Positions 33,629 through 43,600 of a stretch of DNA of 64,000 nucleotides are shown piece by piece. Every line of letters starts with the position of its first letter. Positions within the stretch are counted from its first letter, which is position 1. The translations under genes and the position numbers were made by a program. The stretch covers positions 55,745,027 to 55,809,026 of the forward strand of contig CM047429.1 of assembly GCA_026168455.1 (NCBI GenBank). The letters are read 5' to 3'. The notes beneath the pieces were generated by a model, which saw only the letters and a program-made list of their open reading frames with translations, did not search any database and was not told the origin of the DNA. The DNA is from Theocolax elegans (taxonomy: Eukaryota > Arthropoda > Insecta > Hymenoptera > Cerocephalidae).

Positions 33629-36600
33629 ATGACGAGGGTGATGCTTCTATTGAGTGTAGACGCGACACCTGCTCGATCGTCAGTGCATTCGCTACCTATG
33701 GAGTCCGAGGATTCCAGCAGTACCGACACTGTCGATGAGTCGTCAGATACCGATGATTATAAGTCTACATTTTGCATACGCTTAACAAAAAAGAAAAAAG
33801 ACAGCGAAATAACTACCTGTAAAGTCAACAGGTCAGATAATCAGTGTGGGGCAGGTGTAAGCGGAGCCACTGCTCAATATATCGACATTCGCGAAGAATC
33901 AACGCGATTTTACCGACGATTTCAGCTACGAGGACACGAACTACTTGCAACTATAGTCCAACCACCAGCGGGGGCAGATGTATGCAGCTGGTTAGAGAGG
34001 GCTGTTTATGAACTTTATGGCCGTGTAAGCGAAAATGTACGTCTCACGGATTATATAGGTGTGTCTGTCAATTCGGAATGGTTTCGTCAGGGTCCTGTCT
34101 GGATTTCGTTTAGATTGATGCGCGATTTTCGGCCCAATGACTTGTTTGATTTGCTTGCTAGTGTAGCGCAAAGTAACGACGGTTTCGAAATTGACGATAC
34201 GTTGAAAATAAGTGTCAATGTTGTCTCTGTACCGGAAGGTCGTGGACGAGTTAAGCTTACAACAGAGCACGTGTACAAGAGATCAATTTTAAATATTATA
34301 AATACTGACGATTTGTGTTTACCGCGCTCTTTGGTTACTGCGCACGTGCACGCTATACGCGGTAAAATTCGTTCCGGTATTTTACATAAAAAATGGTTAA
34401 AAATACGCAATAGTGCCGGTAAATATCAGAAAGAGCAAGCCGAGAAATTAGTTAGAGCTGCGCGAGTTATTGTACCTGTAACGGGGTGTGGTATCGAAGA
34501 GCTGAAACTATTTCAAGAGTATTATGCACTGTTTGACGTGGCAATTGTTGTCTACGCATTTCGAGGCTTTGCTCGGGGTGATAAGCCGCTATACGACGGT
34601 ACGCAGTACGTTTATAACGTCGGTAATATTGTACGGTATACTCTTCGTATAATGTATTATGAAAGTAGTGGGCATTATCAGCCAATTTTAAATGTAATCG
34701 GTGCGTCGGGTAGTAGAGATTACTGCATACCTTGTAATCAAAAATTAACAAGTAGACAAAATCACAAGTGTCCGCATAAATGTCGAGGATGCTTGCAGGC
34801 TTCGCTTTGTAACGTTAATGAAATTAAAATAAAATGTACTCGGTGTAGAAGAGAATTTTTCGGTCCGTCTTGTTTATCGAAGCATTTAGAGGTAGATTCT
34901 TTTGGTAAAAATCTTTCGGTTTGTGAAAGTGTGAGAGTTTGCAAAATATGTTGTAAGACTGTCAGGACTAGCGATCGAGATCCACATGAATGTAATATGA
35001 TATTTTGTAAGATTTGCAATAAAAAAGCGGATGTTAATCATATGTGTTTTATGCAAACTATAAAAGATAATCCAAACAGATCAAAAGCAAAATTGACACT
35101 TTATGTATTTTACGATTTTGAAACTCAGCAGTCGGAGAGTGTAGTGGGTGATGATACGGTAAAATTACACGTGCCAAATTTATGTGTTGCTCAACAAGTT
35201 TGTACGGTGTGTCTCGACAACGATGATATTACGAATTCTTGTAATGTATGCGGCATACGTGAATATGTATTTAACATTGATCCGGTAAAACAGCTACTCG
35301 ACCTCGCACTCACACCAAGACAAAAATTTCAAGAAGTCATCTGTATTGCGCACAATGCGCAAGGTTTCGACGCACAATTTATTTTACGACATCTAGCGGA
35401 AAGAAAAGATATACGGGAAAAGCCTTCGATAATCCTAAACGGGGGGAAGATAGTGGTTATGCGAGTGTTGCACGTAAAATTTCTGGATAGTCTCAATTAT
35501 TTACATATGCCGTTAAGCGCATTACCGAAGGCCTATGGACTTGGAAATATTGAGAAGGGTACGTTCCCCCACTTATTTAATACTCCAGAAAATCAAGGTT
35601 ATGTGGGTGTGATGCCACCATTGTGGACGTACTCGCCAGAATCGATGAGTGCGAAACAGCGAAAAGACTTTCTCCAATGGTACAACGAGACGTGTGAGCA
35701 AAATTATATCTTTAATTTTCAAGATGAAATAATTAAGTATTGCAAGCAGGATGTTAAGAACGTTTGGAAAGACATTTATGACATGTGGCGAAACGGATCC
35801 CTTTCTAGAATGTTGCACTATTGCATCATCATGCATGAGGGTGTATAGAAAAAAGTATTTAGAACAAGACACGATCGGAATTATTCCGCAAGATGGCTAC
35901 AGGTGTTCCAACAGACAATCGATGAAAGCGATGCAGTGGATGTGCTGGATGGAGCAAGAATTACAGTGTCATATTCAGTTTGCGGGGCGAGCGCGAGAAA
36001 AGAGACTACCCGAGGGACCCCTAGTGGATGGCTATTGCGAATTAAGTGAGGTGGACAAAGTAGTTTTGCAATTTCACGGGTGTTATTGGCATGGCTGTCT
36101 ACGATGTTTCACGCTAAACAGAGATATTCGTCTCGTGAATGGCGAAACCATGGACGAGAGATACGAGAGAACAGTGAGAATTTCAGAGAAAATTAGCAGC
36201 TCCGGTTATCGGCTCATCGAAATGTGGGAATGTCAATTTGATCGTGAATGCAGTCAAAATCGTATGATGGCTGACTACATCAGCGAGCGGATGAAAAATT
36301 TCCATTCGCCGCTTGACCCGAGAGACGCGTTTTTCGGCGGCCGAACCGGTAATATCGTCAAATTGTACGACGTTCAAGAAGACAAAAAAATTAAGTATGT
36401 GGATGTTTGTTCGTTGTATCCCTATATATGTAAGTATGGACGCTATCCTGTGGGTCATCCGACGCTGTACATTGGTGAAGATGAGTGTCGTGAATTGGTG
36501 GGTGTGAGTAACGATATAAGTGACGTTGATGGACTAATAATGTGCGAGGTCTTACCCCCGAGAAATTTATTTCACCCTGTTTTACCGGTCAAGATGCACA

Positions 36601-37721
36601 ACAAGCTGATATTTGCCTTGTGTCGGTCTTACGTGGAGTCGAAAAATCAAGCGAATTGTAATCACGATGACGTAAGGGAGCGCGTCTTTACGGGTACTTG
36701 GGTGGCCGACGAGTTGAAGAAAGCTGTCGAGTTTGGTTACGTGATTCGAAAAGTGTTTGAAATATGGGCGTACAAAATGACGCAGTACGACAAGGGGACA
36801 AAGCAAGGTGGTCTATTCCACGGCTACATAGACAAGTTCTTTATCGAAAAGACTCATGCATCGGGTTATCCGGTGGAATGCGGAGACGACGAAGATGCCA
36901 TGAAACATCATGTGGAAGAATTTGAGCAACAGGAGGGGATCAGTCTGGATAGGAATTGCATCAATCTCAATCCTGGTCTCAGATCGGTGGCGAAACTGTG
37001 CTTAAACTCGTTGTGGGGTAAGTTTGGGCAGCGAGAAAATATGGGTAAGACCGAGTTGGTGAACGAACCACGACGACTATACGAGCTTCTCATCAGTCCC
37101 GATGTCGAGGTTAGCTCTGTTTTACCGGTTAATGATGACATTATGTATGTATGTTGGCGTAATATTGACGGGATTGTTGAATCGTCACCACAGTGCAATG
37201 TTGTGATTGCGGCTTATACCACGGCACTGGCACGATTAAAACTTTTCTCCGAATTGGTGGCCCTGGGCGAACGCGTTTTGTACTACGACACGGACTCTAT
37301 CATATACGTGAGCAAAGACATGAGCGATGATTACGAGCCGGCGATTGGGCCGTTTTTGGGTAGTCTTACCGACGAATTGGCGTGTCACGGGGTGGGCACG
37401 TACATATCATCATTTGTATCCGGCGGTCCGAAATTTTACGCGTACAAGTACCGAACACCAGACGGAAGCGAATCTTGCGTGTGTAAAATAAAAGGTATAA
37501 AATTAAATTTTGCTGCGAGTCGAAAAATCGATTTCGATTCGGTGCGTAAGTTAGTTCGAGGAGAAATACCACCAATATTTGTCGGCTTTGACGCTACACG
37601 GCGCACTCCGTATCACGATGTTGTAACACGGCCTGAGTGTAAAAAATGCGAACCAGTGTACGAAAAGAGGCGATTTGTATCACTTAATAAAAGTTACCCA
37701 TATGGGTATAAAATCAGTTGA
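33629..37721 (+). CDS. polB: Protein-primed family B DNA polymerase, frameshifted
   Basis: Replicates the linear element from a protein primer. The N-terminal half has a Cys-rich region (CPHKCRGC, CTRCRREFFGPSC, CKICCKTVR, CKICNKK) and then the 3'-5' exonuclease: Exo I YDFETQ (about 35110), Exo II HNAQGFDAQF (about 35350), Exo III YCKQDV (about 35737). The second half has VVLQFHGCYWHGC, polymerase motif A DVCSLYP (about 36405), motif B LNSLWGKFG (about 37003) and motif C YYDTDS (about 37281). The frame switches once, just after Exo III near 35757-35795, where the upstream frame runs on to a stop at 35848. All catalytic motifs are present on either side, so the break is recent or a sequencing error. 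The true start is uncertain; a Met at about 33699 precedes an acidic stretch. Confidence 0.93.
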
Positions 37722-38148
37722 ATTAAAAATATTTTGTTTATTTATTATGATCGTATGACCTAATGAACCCTCTACATATAATGCTACAGAAACAACGTGG
37801 TAAAATGTGGTAAGTAATAGTGGTAGTAGTAGTAGTAGTAGTAGTAGCAGCATTGGAAGAGATAACTAGCTCGCTCAATACCGCCGCCGCCGCCGCCGCC
37901 GCCGCCACGCAATAGCGAGTCTCGTGAGCGGTCGCGGGTCTAGCATCGCGGTTGCACAGCTGACAACGCGGTCGCGCAGCTAGCAGCACGATCGATCCGT
38001 ATGCTCACGGTGCAAGCCGACTTGAATCCGCGCGCGCGCACGCGACGCGGGGCCCTCCCTCCGCCGCGCCGCCGCATTTGATTGAGTCTTTTTTTTAGTG
38101 TTAGCATTACGGGGAAGGGGGGGGGGGAGTACCGGGTAAATACAGGCG
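37722..38148. repeat. Simple-repeat spacer between PolB and ATPase
   Basis: Contains (TAG)n at about 37822-37850, (CCG)n at about 37882-37908, CGCG runs near 38031-38050 and a poly-G run near 38120-38128. It is strikingly GC-rich compared with the rest of the window. No gene. Confidence 0.75.
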
Positions 38149-38184
38149 TTTAAATGTGTGGATATGGTTGCGGATTTTGTCAGT
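38149..38184 (+). promoter_or_regulatory. Candidate core promoter of the ATPase gene
   Basis: TTTAAAT at 38149-38155 and TCAGT at 38180-38184 (A at 38182) show the same 33-nt spacing as at 33127. The ATPase ATG at 38189 would then be only a few nucleotides from the transcription start. Confidence 0.5.
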
Positions 38185-38188
38185 TGCG

Positions 38189-38863
38189 ATGATGGATGTT
38201 CGCTGGAAACATCCGTGGACGTCGATGGTTTGCGGTCTCACCTCGTGCGGTAAGACGATGTTTGTCAAGAGATTTCTCCACTACATTGACAGCATGAGTG
38301 ACACACACTTTGACCGTATACTTTGGTATTATGGTGAGTGGCAACCCACCTACACAGACTTGGGGGAAAATATCGAGTTTCACGAGGGTCTACCGAGGAG
38401 GGAAGACTACGCGGCGGATGGACGACCCAAACTGCTGATTCTCGATGACTTGATGCGCGAATCGTCGTGTGCCGCCGTTTGCAACCTGTTCACCAGGGGT
38501 AGTCATCACAACAACTTGAGCGTGATCTTTATCACGCAAAATCTCTTTCATCGTGGTCAGCGCGAAATTTCCCTAAACTCGAATTACATTGTAATTTTTA
38601 AGAATCCGCGTGACCGTGCGCAAATCCAACACTTGGCTCGACAAATTTGCCCGGAAAACCCGAAGTTTTTGCAGGAGGCGTATCAGGACGCGGTGGCCGA
38701 ACCATTTCACTACCTCCTCGTCGATTTGCGGCAAGATACGCCCGAAAATTGTCGATTTCGCGCCTGCCTGTTTCCCGATGACGAGTATCAATACGTGTAT
38801 GTACCACGCAGACATATAAAAACCGCCACCTCGAGCAATAGGCTTCCAGTTGTGCGTGTGTGA
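38189..38863 (+). CDS. Genome-packaging ATPase (FtsK/HerA type)
   Basis: About 224 residues. Powers DNA entry into the capsid. Walker A is GLTSCGKT (residues 16-23) and Walker B LLILDDL (about 82-88); a later FITQNLFH stretch fits the sensor region of Polinton packaging ATPases. I chose the ATG at 38189, not an upstream in-frame ATG at 38156, because a TCAGT initiator lies between them and the conserved part begins MMDVRWKHPW. The stop codon overlaps the next start (TGATG). Confidence 0.9.
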   Translation: MMDVRWKHPWTSMVCGLTSCGKTMFVKRFLHYIDSMSDTHFDRILWYYGEWQPTYTDLGENIEFHEGLPRREDYAADGRPKLLILDDLMRESSCAAVCNLFTRGSHHNNLSVIFITQNLFHRGQREISLNSNYIVIFKNPRDRAQIQHLARQICPENPKFLQEAYQDAVAEPFHYLLVDLRQDTPENCRFRACLFPDDEYQYVYVPRRHIKTATSSNRLPVVRV

Positions 38864-39201
38864 TGGGTCGAGTGAGACGTCAGCCTTTCGGGCAAAGATA
38901 TTTCGATGTTTTGAGGACGTTGTGTCATTTGAATGGTGTACAACGTGCTGCTTTACTACGGCTAGCAGATTCAAAACTAGTGAGGTATATGTGCGAGTGC
39001 GCACTCAATATTTTACGAGGTAATATACCCCTCACCAAGTCGTACAAACGAAAATTGCGTAAACACGCCACGTTATTGCGCGCTCTTGCGGTCTCTCGTA
39101 AATCTTTGACGTTGAGGAAAAAAATTTTAATTAAAGCTACCGCCATTGTACCGTTAATTGTGAAACCTGTTTTATCGGCATGGAGCATGCAAGAAAAATG
39201 A
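38863..39201 (+). CDS. Small basic virion core-like protein
   Basis: About 112 residues, very basic (KSYKRKLRKHATLLRAL), with a hydrophobic C-terminal segment (ATAIVPLIVKPVLSAW). Its ATG overlaps the ATPase stop. Small Lys/Arg-rich proteins at this place are common in Polintons and have been compared with adenovirus core proteins such as pVII or pX; that link is inference from composition and position. The 3' end overlaps the next gene by 22 nt. Confidence 0.7.
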   Translation: MGRVRRQPFGQRYFDVLRTLCHLNGVQRAALLRLADSKLVRYMCECALNILRGNIPLTKSYKRKLRKHATLLRALAVSRKSLTLRKKILIKATAIVPLIVKPVLSAWSMQEK

Positions 39202-40211
39202 TTTTAATTCCGGCAGAGTGTGTCGGAAATGCGACGATGATGATGACGGACAAGAAGAAGACGAAGAAGTGTGTGAGGCAAAATATGTCGGAAGAGGCGA
39301 TGCGAACGTTGGGTGGGAAGGAACCACACACGGTGCAAACACCGGGCACGGTAGCAACGCGACTGGATGCCGAAATGAGTAGAATTCTCCATTCCTCGTC
39401 GAATTTGAGCGAGCGGGAAAAGTCAATGTTGTACGAACAGGCGCTGCAGCGATACCTGCGATGCACAAAACGAAATAATAATAATAATAATAATGATAAT
39501 AAAGCGTTGAACGTAGAAAAAGTGGAACAAGACGAAGAAGAAGACGAAGAAGAAGAGGGGGGAGGAGGAGGAGGAGGAGGAGAAGGAGAAGAGACACGGG
39601 TTCGCGATAAGGTGGTAAATACACTGGAGCAACAGATTATCGACGATATGCCAAAAAAATTTCGCGAAAAAGCAAAGAATCTCATTGGTCGATTGAAGCA
39701 GTCGAATAATATATCGTGGGACCAGTACGGTAGAATCATGCTAGATGGTACGCTACTACATCGCACTAACAACCTGACAGATCTCGTTAACGAGGCTATG
39801 AGGAGTAGAAAAAGATCACCACCACACGGCTACCATCAGTTTGCTCGTATACTGCGAAAAGCAGACATACCACGAGAATTTATTGGTAATAATCGTCTTT
39901 GGCAAGCTGTTGCCCAAGATCCATCGTCGTTGTCGTCGGATCAGTCTTCCTCGTACGATTCCGCCACAGCTTTCGAGGATAAGAGAGAGGGACGGGAGGA
40001 GGAGGAGGAGGAGAAAGAGGGGGAGCAGGAACCTGTAAAGGAATTAAATTTTAGCGTTTTAAGAAAAAAATTGAAGAATAAAGATTTGCGAAAAAGGGGG
40101 AGGTCCGAAGACGAGGGTGTTAACACATCTTTAGTTTTACGCAAAAAACCGCGGGAAACTGAACCGCTAAAATGGAGTCGTCTGACGAGAATAAGCAGCA
40201 AGAAAGAATAA
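39180..40211 (+). CDS. Conserved Polinton virion-associated protein (unknown)
   Basis: 343 residues. An N-terminal helical part (LSEREKSMLYEQALQRYL) is followed by an Asn run, an Asp/Glu run and a Gly run, all encoded by simple repeats. A better conserved-looking middle (about 140-230) contains KFREKAKNLIGRLKQ, ISWDQYGRIMLDG and GYHQFARILRKADIPREFIGN. The tail is Glu/Lys rich. The middle region resembles an uncharacterised protein found beside capsid genes in many animal Polintons. I do not see a penton-like jelly roll. It overlaps both neighbours (22 and 40 nt). Confidence 0.7.
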   Translation: MEHARKMILIPAECVGNATMMMTDKKKTKKCVRQNMSEEAMRTLGGKEPHTVQTPGTVATRLDAEMSRILHSSSNLSEREKSMLYEQALQRYLRCTKRNNNNNNNDNKALNVEKVEQDEEEDEEEEGGGGGGGGEGEETRVRDKVVNTLEQQIIDDMPKKFREKAKNLIGRLKQSNNISWDQYGRIMLDGTLLHRTNNLTDLVNEAMRSRKRSPPHGYHQFARILRKADIPREFIGNNRLWQAVAQDPSSLSSDQSSSYDSATAFEDKREGREEEEEEKEGEQEPVKELNFSVLRKKLKNKDLRKRGRSEDEGVNTSLVLRKKPRETEPLKWSRLTRISSKKE

Positions 40212-40567
40212 GTGGCGACTATAGTGCACTCGACAATGTGATCAATGGAATGCCGTTTGAGCTACATCTACCGGGATATCAATTCTTGGGGCCCGGTACG
40301 CACGTTGAGGAACGTCTGATGCGTGGTGAGAGGGGTATCAATCCGCTTGATGCAGCCTGCCTCGAACACGATCTCGCATACTCGGATGAAAATGTTGACC
40401 GTTGGCGTGCCGATCGACGGTTAGCCGAGCGCGCTTTTTCGAGAATGTTGTCTAAAAGTGCGGATGGCGAGGAGAAAACTGCAGCTATTATTACCATATT
40501 TTGCATGGTCAGCAAGATTGTTGTCGACAAGATTTTCAGACGTCTCAAAAATAATCATCAAAAATAA
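40172..40567 (+). CDS. Parvovirus-type phospholipase A2 protein
   Basis: 131 residues. The PLA2 domain shows the calcium loop YQFLGPG (residues 36-42) and the catalytic pair in CLEHDLAYSD (His66, Asp67, Tyr70), preceded by NPLDAAC. This is the arrangement of the parvovirus VP1 unique region, where the enzyme breaches endosomal membranes during entry; PLA2 domains have also been described in adintoviruses. A hydrophobic segment (TAAIITIFCMVSKIVV) lies near the C-terminus. The start overlaps the end of the preceding gene. All visible catalytic residues are intact. Confidence 0.85.
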   Translation: MESSDENKQQERISGDYSALDNVINGMPFELHLPGYQFLGPGTHVEERLMRGERGINPLDAACLEHDLAYSDENVDRWRADRRLAERAFSRMLSKSADGEEKTAAIITIFCMVSKIVVDKIFRRLKNNHQK

Positions 40568-40598
40568 GACATCGTAAGCGACGGTATAGAAGATCAGT
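40562..40598 (+). promoter_or_regulatory. Possible core promoter before integrase
   Basis: AT-rich AAATAAG at about 40562-40568 and TCAGT at 40594-40598 keep the 33-nt spacing seen at the other Polinton promoters. The upstream box is weak. Confidence 0.35.
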
Positions 40599-40618
40599 AG
40601 TAGATAAGGGAGAAGCAG

Positions 40619-41606
40619 ATGAGGAGAACGCTTGAAAATTTGTATTACGGTTTACCGGGACCGACTGCCTACGCTGGTGGCGGTAAACTCTTGCACGAAA
40701 CGCGTAAAAAATACCGTCCACAGGAGGTGGACGAGTGGCTTGAAAGTCAAGATGCATATACTTTGCACAAATTGGTGCGGCATCCATTTTCCACGTCGAA
40801 ATTACGCAGTTTTCAGTCCCTACGAGGTGTGGGAGGCCGATTTGGCTGATTTCAGATCGTTAAAAACTTATAATGACGAGTACACGTACCTGCTCGTCGT
40901 TATAGATGTGCTGTCAAAGTACGCGTGGGTTGAGCCGCTCTTCGACAAGAGTACAAAGTCTGTTGCCGTGGCGCTTGAACGGATTCTCAGTGCGAATCGG
41001 GGTAAGCGTCCACTGTACTTTCAAACAGACAGGGGTAAAGAGTTTGTCGGACGCGAGGTTAGTCGGTTGTTGAAAAAGAATGGTATTACATATAGGACCG
41101 TGCGCGATCCTGACGTCAAAGCAGCGGTAGCTGAGCGATTTATTAGAACATTGAAGGGACGTATTTGGCGCTATTTTACCCACCTACATACTAGACGATA
41201 CATTGATGTGTTGCAAGATGTGGTCAAGTCGTACAACGATTCGTGGCACAGTGGTATAAGAATGCCACCTTCCACGGTAAATTTGCATAATGCGGCAAAA
41301 GCTCGGGAAAATTTGGCGCGACGCTACACGCTAAAACGTGTACGACAGCCTAAATACCGTGTTGGTGACCTGGTACGGGTCAGTCGAGCAAATACTGTCT
41401 TTAACAAAGCATATGTACCGTTACATTTGCAAAATTATACGTACGGTGCGACCGAGATAAGAGGTTTCGCACCAGTCATGTATCTACCACTACTCTCCTC
41501 GTCCTTCCAAACAATCGAGTTTGATATAAGAAATGAACAGGGTGAATCTGTACCATTTGACTACGGAACGTTGACCGTAATACTTCATTTCAAACGCACA
41601 GGCTAA
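40619..41606 (+). CDS. int: Polinton integrase (rve family), frameshifted
   Basis: Inserts the element into host DNA. The N-terminal part is read from the ATG at 40619 (YYGLPGPTAYAGG, VDEWLESQDAYTLHK); the catalytic core continues in another frame from about 40790, so one frameshift lies near 40780-40800. DDE residues are visible in WEADLADF (first Asp), FQTDRGKEF (second Asp) and AVAERFIRTLKG (Glu). The C-terminal RVGDLVRVSR is SH3-like, as in retroviral and Polinton integrases. A longer open frame starting at 40632 overlaps the N-terminal part in the wrong frame and does not give the family N-terminus. Confidence 0.92.
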
Positions 41607-41609
41607 AAA

Positions 41610-42155
41610 ATGTCAGATTTTGACGAATTGTTTGGCGGTCAGGGGGAGGAGGAACTCAACACATTCACTAAAATGCAAAGTGGTGGTGGTGGTGGTTATC
41701 GTGCGCAGTTGGGTGGTGGTGTGGGTAGCTTTTTAAATGGTTTAAGTCGTCGTGCCATGCCTATGATAAAACGTGGTGGTGTAGCTGTCCGTAAGGAGGC
41801 CATTCGTGCAGGTGGACGATTTGCTGGTGACGTTGCTATCGACAGACTACCAATCAAAAATGCTTTTCGTCACCGGGTAAAAGAGGGTGGGGATAATCTC
41901 AAAAGAAAGTTTCAAAACGCATTGGACAAGATTGTTGATGGTCCACCGTCAGCTGATAAACAAGAAGAAGAGGGGGAAATAGAATATAAGAGGAAACGTA
42001 AAGTACAAATACCTCAATCGGTTGGAGTGTACACAGCCAGAAACAGTAGTAGTAATAGTGAGAACCATAAAAAAAAGAAGAAGAAGAAGACGACGACGAA
42101 GAAGAAAAAGAAGAAGGCAGAAATCCGTACAGCAAGAGATATATTTGAATCGTAA
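41610..42155 (+). CDS. Gly-rich pVI-like minor virion protein
   Basis: 181 residues, starting 3 nt after the integrase stop. The N-terminal half has a Gly-rich stretch and an amphipathic-looking segment (VGSFLNGLSRRAMPMIKRGG, then AVRKEAIRAGGRFAGD), a pattern found in Polinton proteins compared with adenovirus pVI, a membrane-lytic capsid cement protein. The tail is an extreme Lys run encoded by AAG/ACG repeats. The pVI assignment rests on position and pattern only. Confidence 0.7.
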   Translation: MSDFDELFGGQGEEELNTFTKMQSGGGGGYRAQLGGGVGSFLNGLSRRAMPMIKRGGVAVRKEAIRAGGRFAGDVAIDRLPIKNAFRHRVKEGGDNLKRKFQNALDKIVDGPPSADKQEEEGEIEYKRKRKVQIPQSVGVYTARNSSSNSENHKKKKKKKTTTKKKKKKAEIRTARDIFES

Positions 42156-42159
42156 AAAA

Positions 42160-43458
42160 ATGGCTTTTTTACATAGTCACTCGTGCGAGTCTACGAAGAC
42201 GGAACTGTCCCTCTTTGATATTCCGTCGACACAGACGGCGATCGAGAGTTCGTATTGGGTGCAATACAAACCAATTTCGTCTTTGGCCGATCAGTCACCT
42301 ATAGAATTTACAATTCCCGGTACTACCGAATACTTGGATTTATCACACACAATGCTCAGCTTGCGTGTTAACATTACACCTGTGGGGAAACCGAGCGATG
42401 AAGCTACATGCGGACCTATAAATAATTTTATGCACTCTCTATTTAATCAAGTTGATGTACTGTTTAATCAGAAGCCCGTTTCACCGCCGAACAACGCCTA
42501 CGCTTACAGATCGTACATTGAAACTCTACTCAATTACGGGCCTGCAGCAAAAAAGTCACATTTAACGAGTGTTTTGTGGTACGACGATACACCTGGCAGA
42601 ATGGACGATTCGTCAGATGGTAACGAGGGTCTATTAAACCGACGAAAGGTTATGATAGGCGGTAAAGTAGATTTGTTGGGACATTTACACTGCGATGTCT
42701 TTAATCAGAGCAGGTTATTACTAGGTGGCGTCGAGGTTAGAGTGCGCCTTGTACGCTCACGCGACAGCTTCTGTCTTATGGATCCTAACGGTGAATTTAC
42801 CGTGAACATCACCGAGGCAACGCTATTTGTTCGTCGTTTAAAAATTAATCCAAGTGTTTCACTTGCCCACGAGAGAGCATTGACTAAAACGACAGCAAAA
42901 TATCCACTTACCCGTGTGGAGGTTAAAGCTGTAACACTGCATAACGGTATACACGGAGAGACAATAGATAATATTATTTTGGGCCAGCTACCAAAGAGAA
43001 TCATCATTGGTTTTGTCGAGAATAAGGCGTACAATGGCGACAAGAATCTCAATCCATTTAATTTTAAAAACTTTAACATTAATTTCTTGTGCTTGTATGT
43101 GGACGGTGTGCAGGTACCGTCGAAACCGCTACAACCAGACTTTAAAAACAGTAAAATGTACGTCGAGGCGTATCATACTCTATTTTCGGGGACAGGTGTA
43201 CATTTTTTGAATTTTGGAAATTCCATTAGTCGTGAAGCTTATGCAAACGGTTACTGTCTGTTTGCGTTTGACTTGACGGCAGATTTATCGGCGAATGATA
43301 CCTCGCATTGGAATTTAGTAAGAAATGGTAGCGTAAGAATAGATATGAGGTTTGACGACCCACTTTCTACTGCCGTAAATTGTGTAATTTATGCAGAATA
43401 TGAAAACTTGATGGAGATTGACTCGTCGAGACAGGTTATAATTGATTACAGTGGCTAA
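42160..43458 (+). CDS. MCP: Major capsid protein (double jelly-roll)
   Basis: 432 residues. Forms the capsid shell. The sequence has the Polinton MCP features: an N-terminus MAFLHSHSCESTKTELSLF, then DIPSTQTAIESSYWVQYKP, an FTIPGTTEYLDL strand region, NNFMHSLFNQVDVLFN and a C-terminal GYCLFAFDLTADLS. Frame open throughout. I use the ATG at 42160, 4 nt after the previous stop. The open frame extends upstream, but only through the complementary-phase reading of the Lys-rich repeat of the previous gene. Confidence 0.9.
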   Translation: MAFLHSHSCESTKTELSLFDIPSTQTAIESSYWVQYKPISSLADQSPIEFTIPGTTEYLDLSHTMLSLRVNITPVGKPSDEATCGPINNFMHSLFNQVDVLFNQKPVSPPNNAYAYRSYIETLLNYGPAAKKSHLTSVLWYDDTPGRMDDSSDGNEGLLNRRKVMIGGKVDLLGHLHCDVFNQSRLLLGGVEVRVRLVRSRDSFCLMDPNGEFTVNITEATLFVRRLKINPSVSLAHERALTKTTAKYPLTRVEVKAVTLHNGIHGETIDNIILGQLPKRIIIGFVENKAYNGDKNLNPFNFKNFNINFLCLYVDGVQVPSKPLQPDFKNSKMYVEAYHTLFSGTGVHFLNFGNSISREAYANGYCLFAFDLTADLSANDTSHWNLVRNGSVRIDMRFDDPLSTAVNCVIYAEYENLMEIDSSRQVIIDYSG

Positions 43459-43535
43459 TTTGAAGAAATGATTTGGAAACAACATGATGATGATGATGAT
43501 GATGATGAGAGAGAAGGACGGAGAAGGATTCCACG

Positions 43536-43571
43536 TATAAAGGACGCTGTTTTCTGGAGCAATAACGCAGT
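43536..43571 (+). promoter_or_regulatory. Core promoter: TATA box plus initiator
   Basis: TATAAAG at 43536-43542 and GCAGT at 43567-43571 (A at 43569), again 33 nt apart, 32 nt before the ATG at 43601. Confidence 0.6.
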
Positions 43572-43600
43572 CGTCGTCTGTACGAGTTAGTTGTAACATT

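Noticed and set aside
39137..39772. Minus-strand frames across the 39180 gene
   Set aside because: Low-complexity shadows of the Asn/Glu/Gly repeats of the real gene.
40632..40790. Integrase N-terminus in the downstream frame
   Set aside because: The family-like N-terminal sequence is in the other frame from 40619; the open stretch in this frame is a shadow.
42022..42159. N-terminal extension of the major capsid protein
   Set aside because: It only reads the Lys-rich AAG/ACG repeat of the preceding gene in another phase as an Arg run; the family N-terminus starts at 42160.
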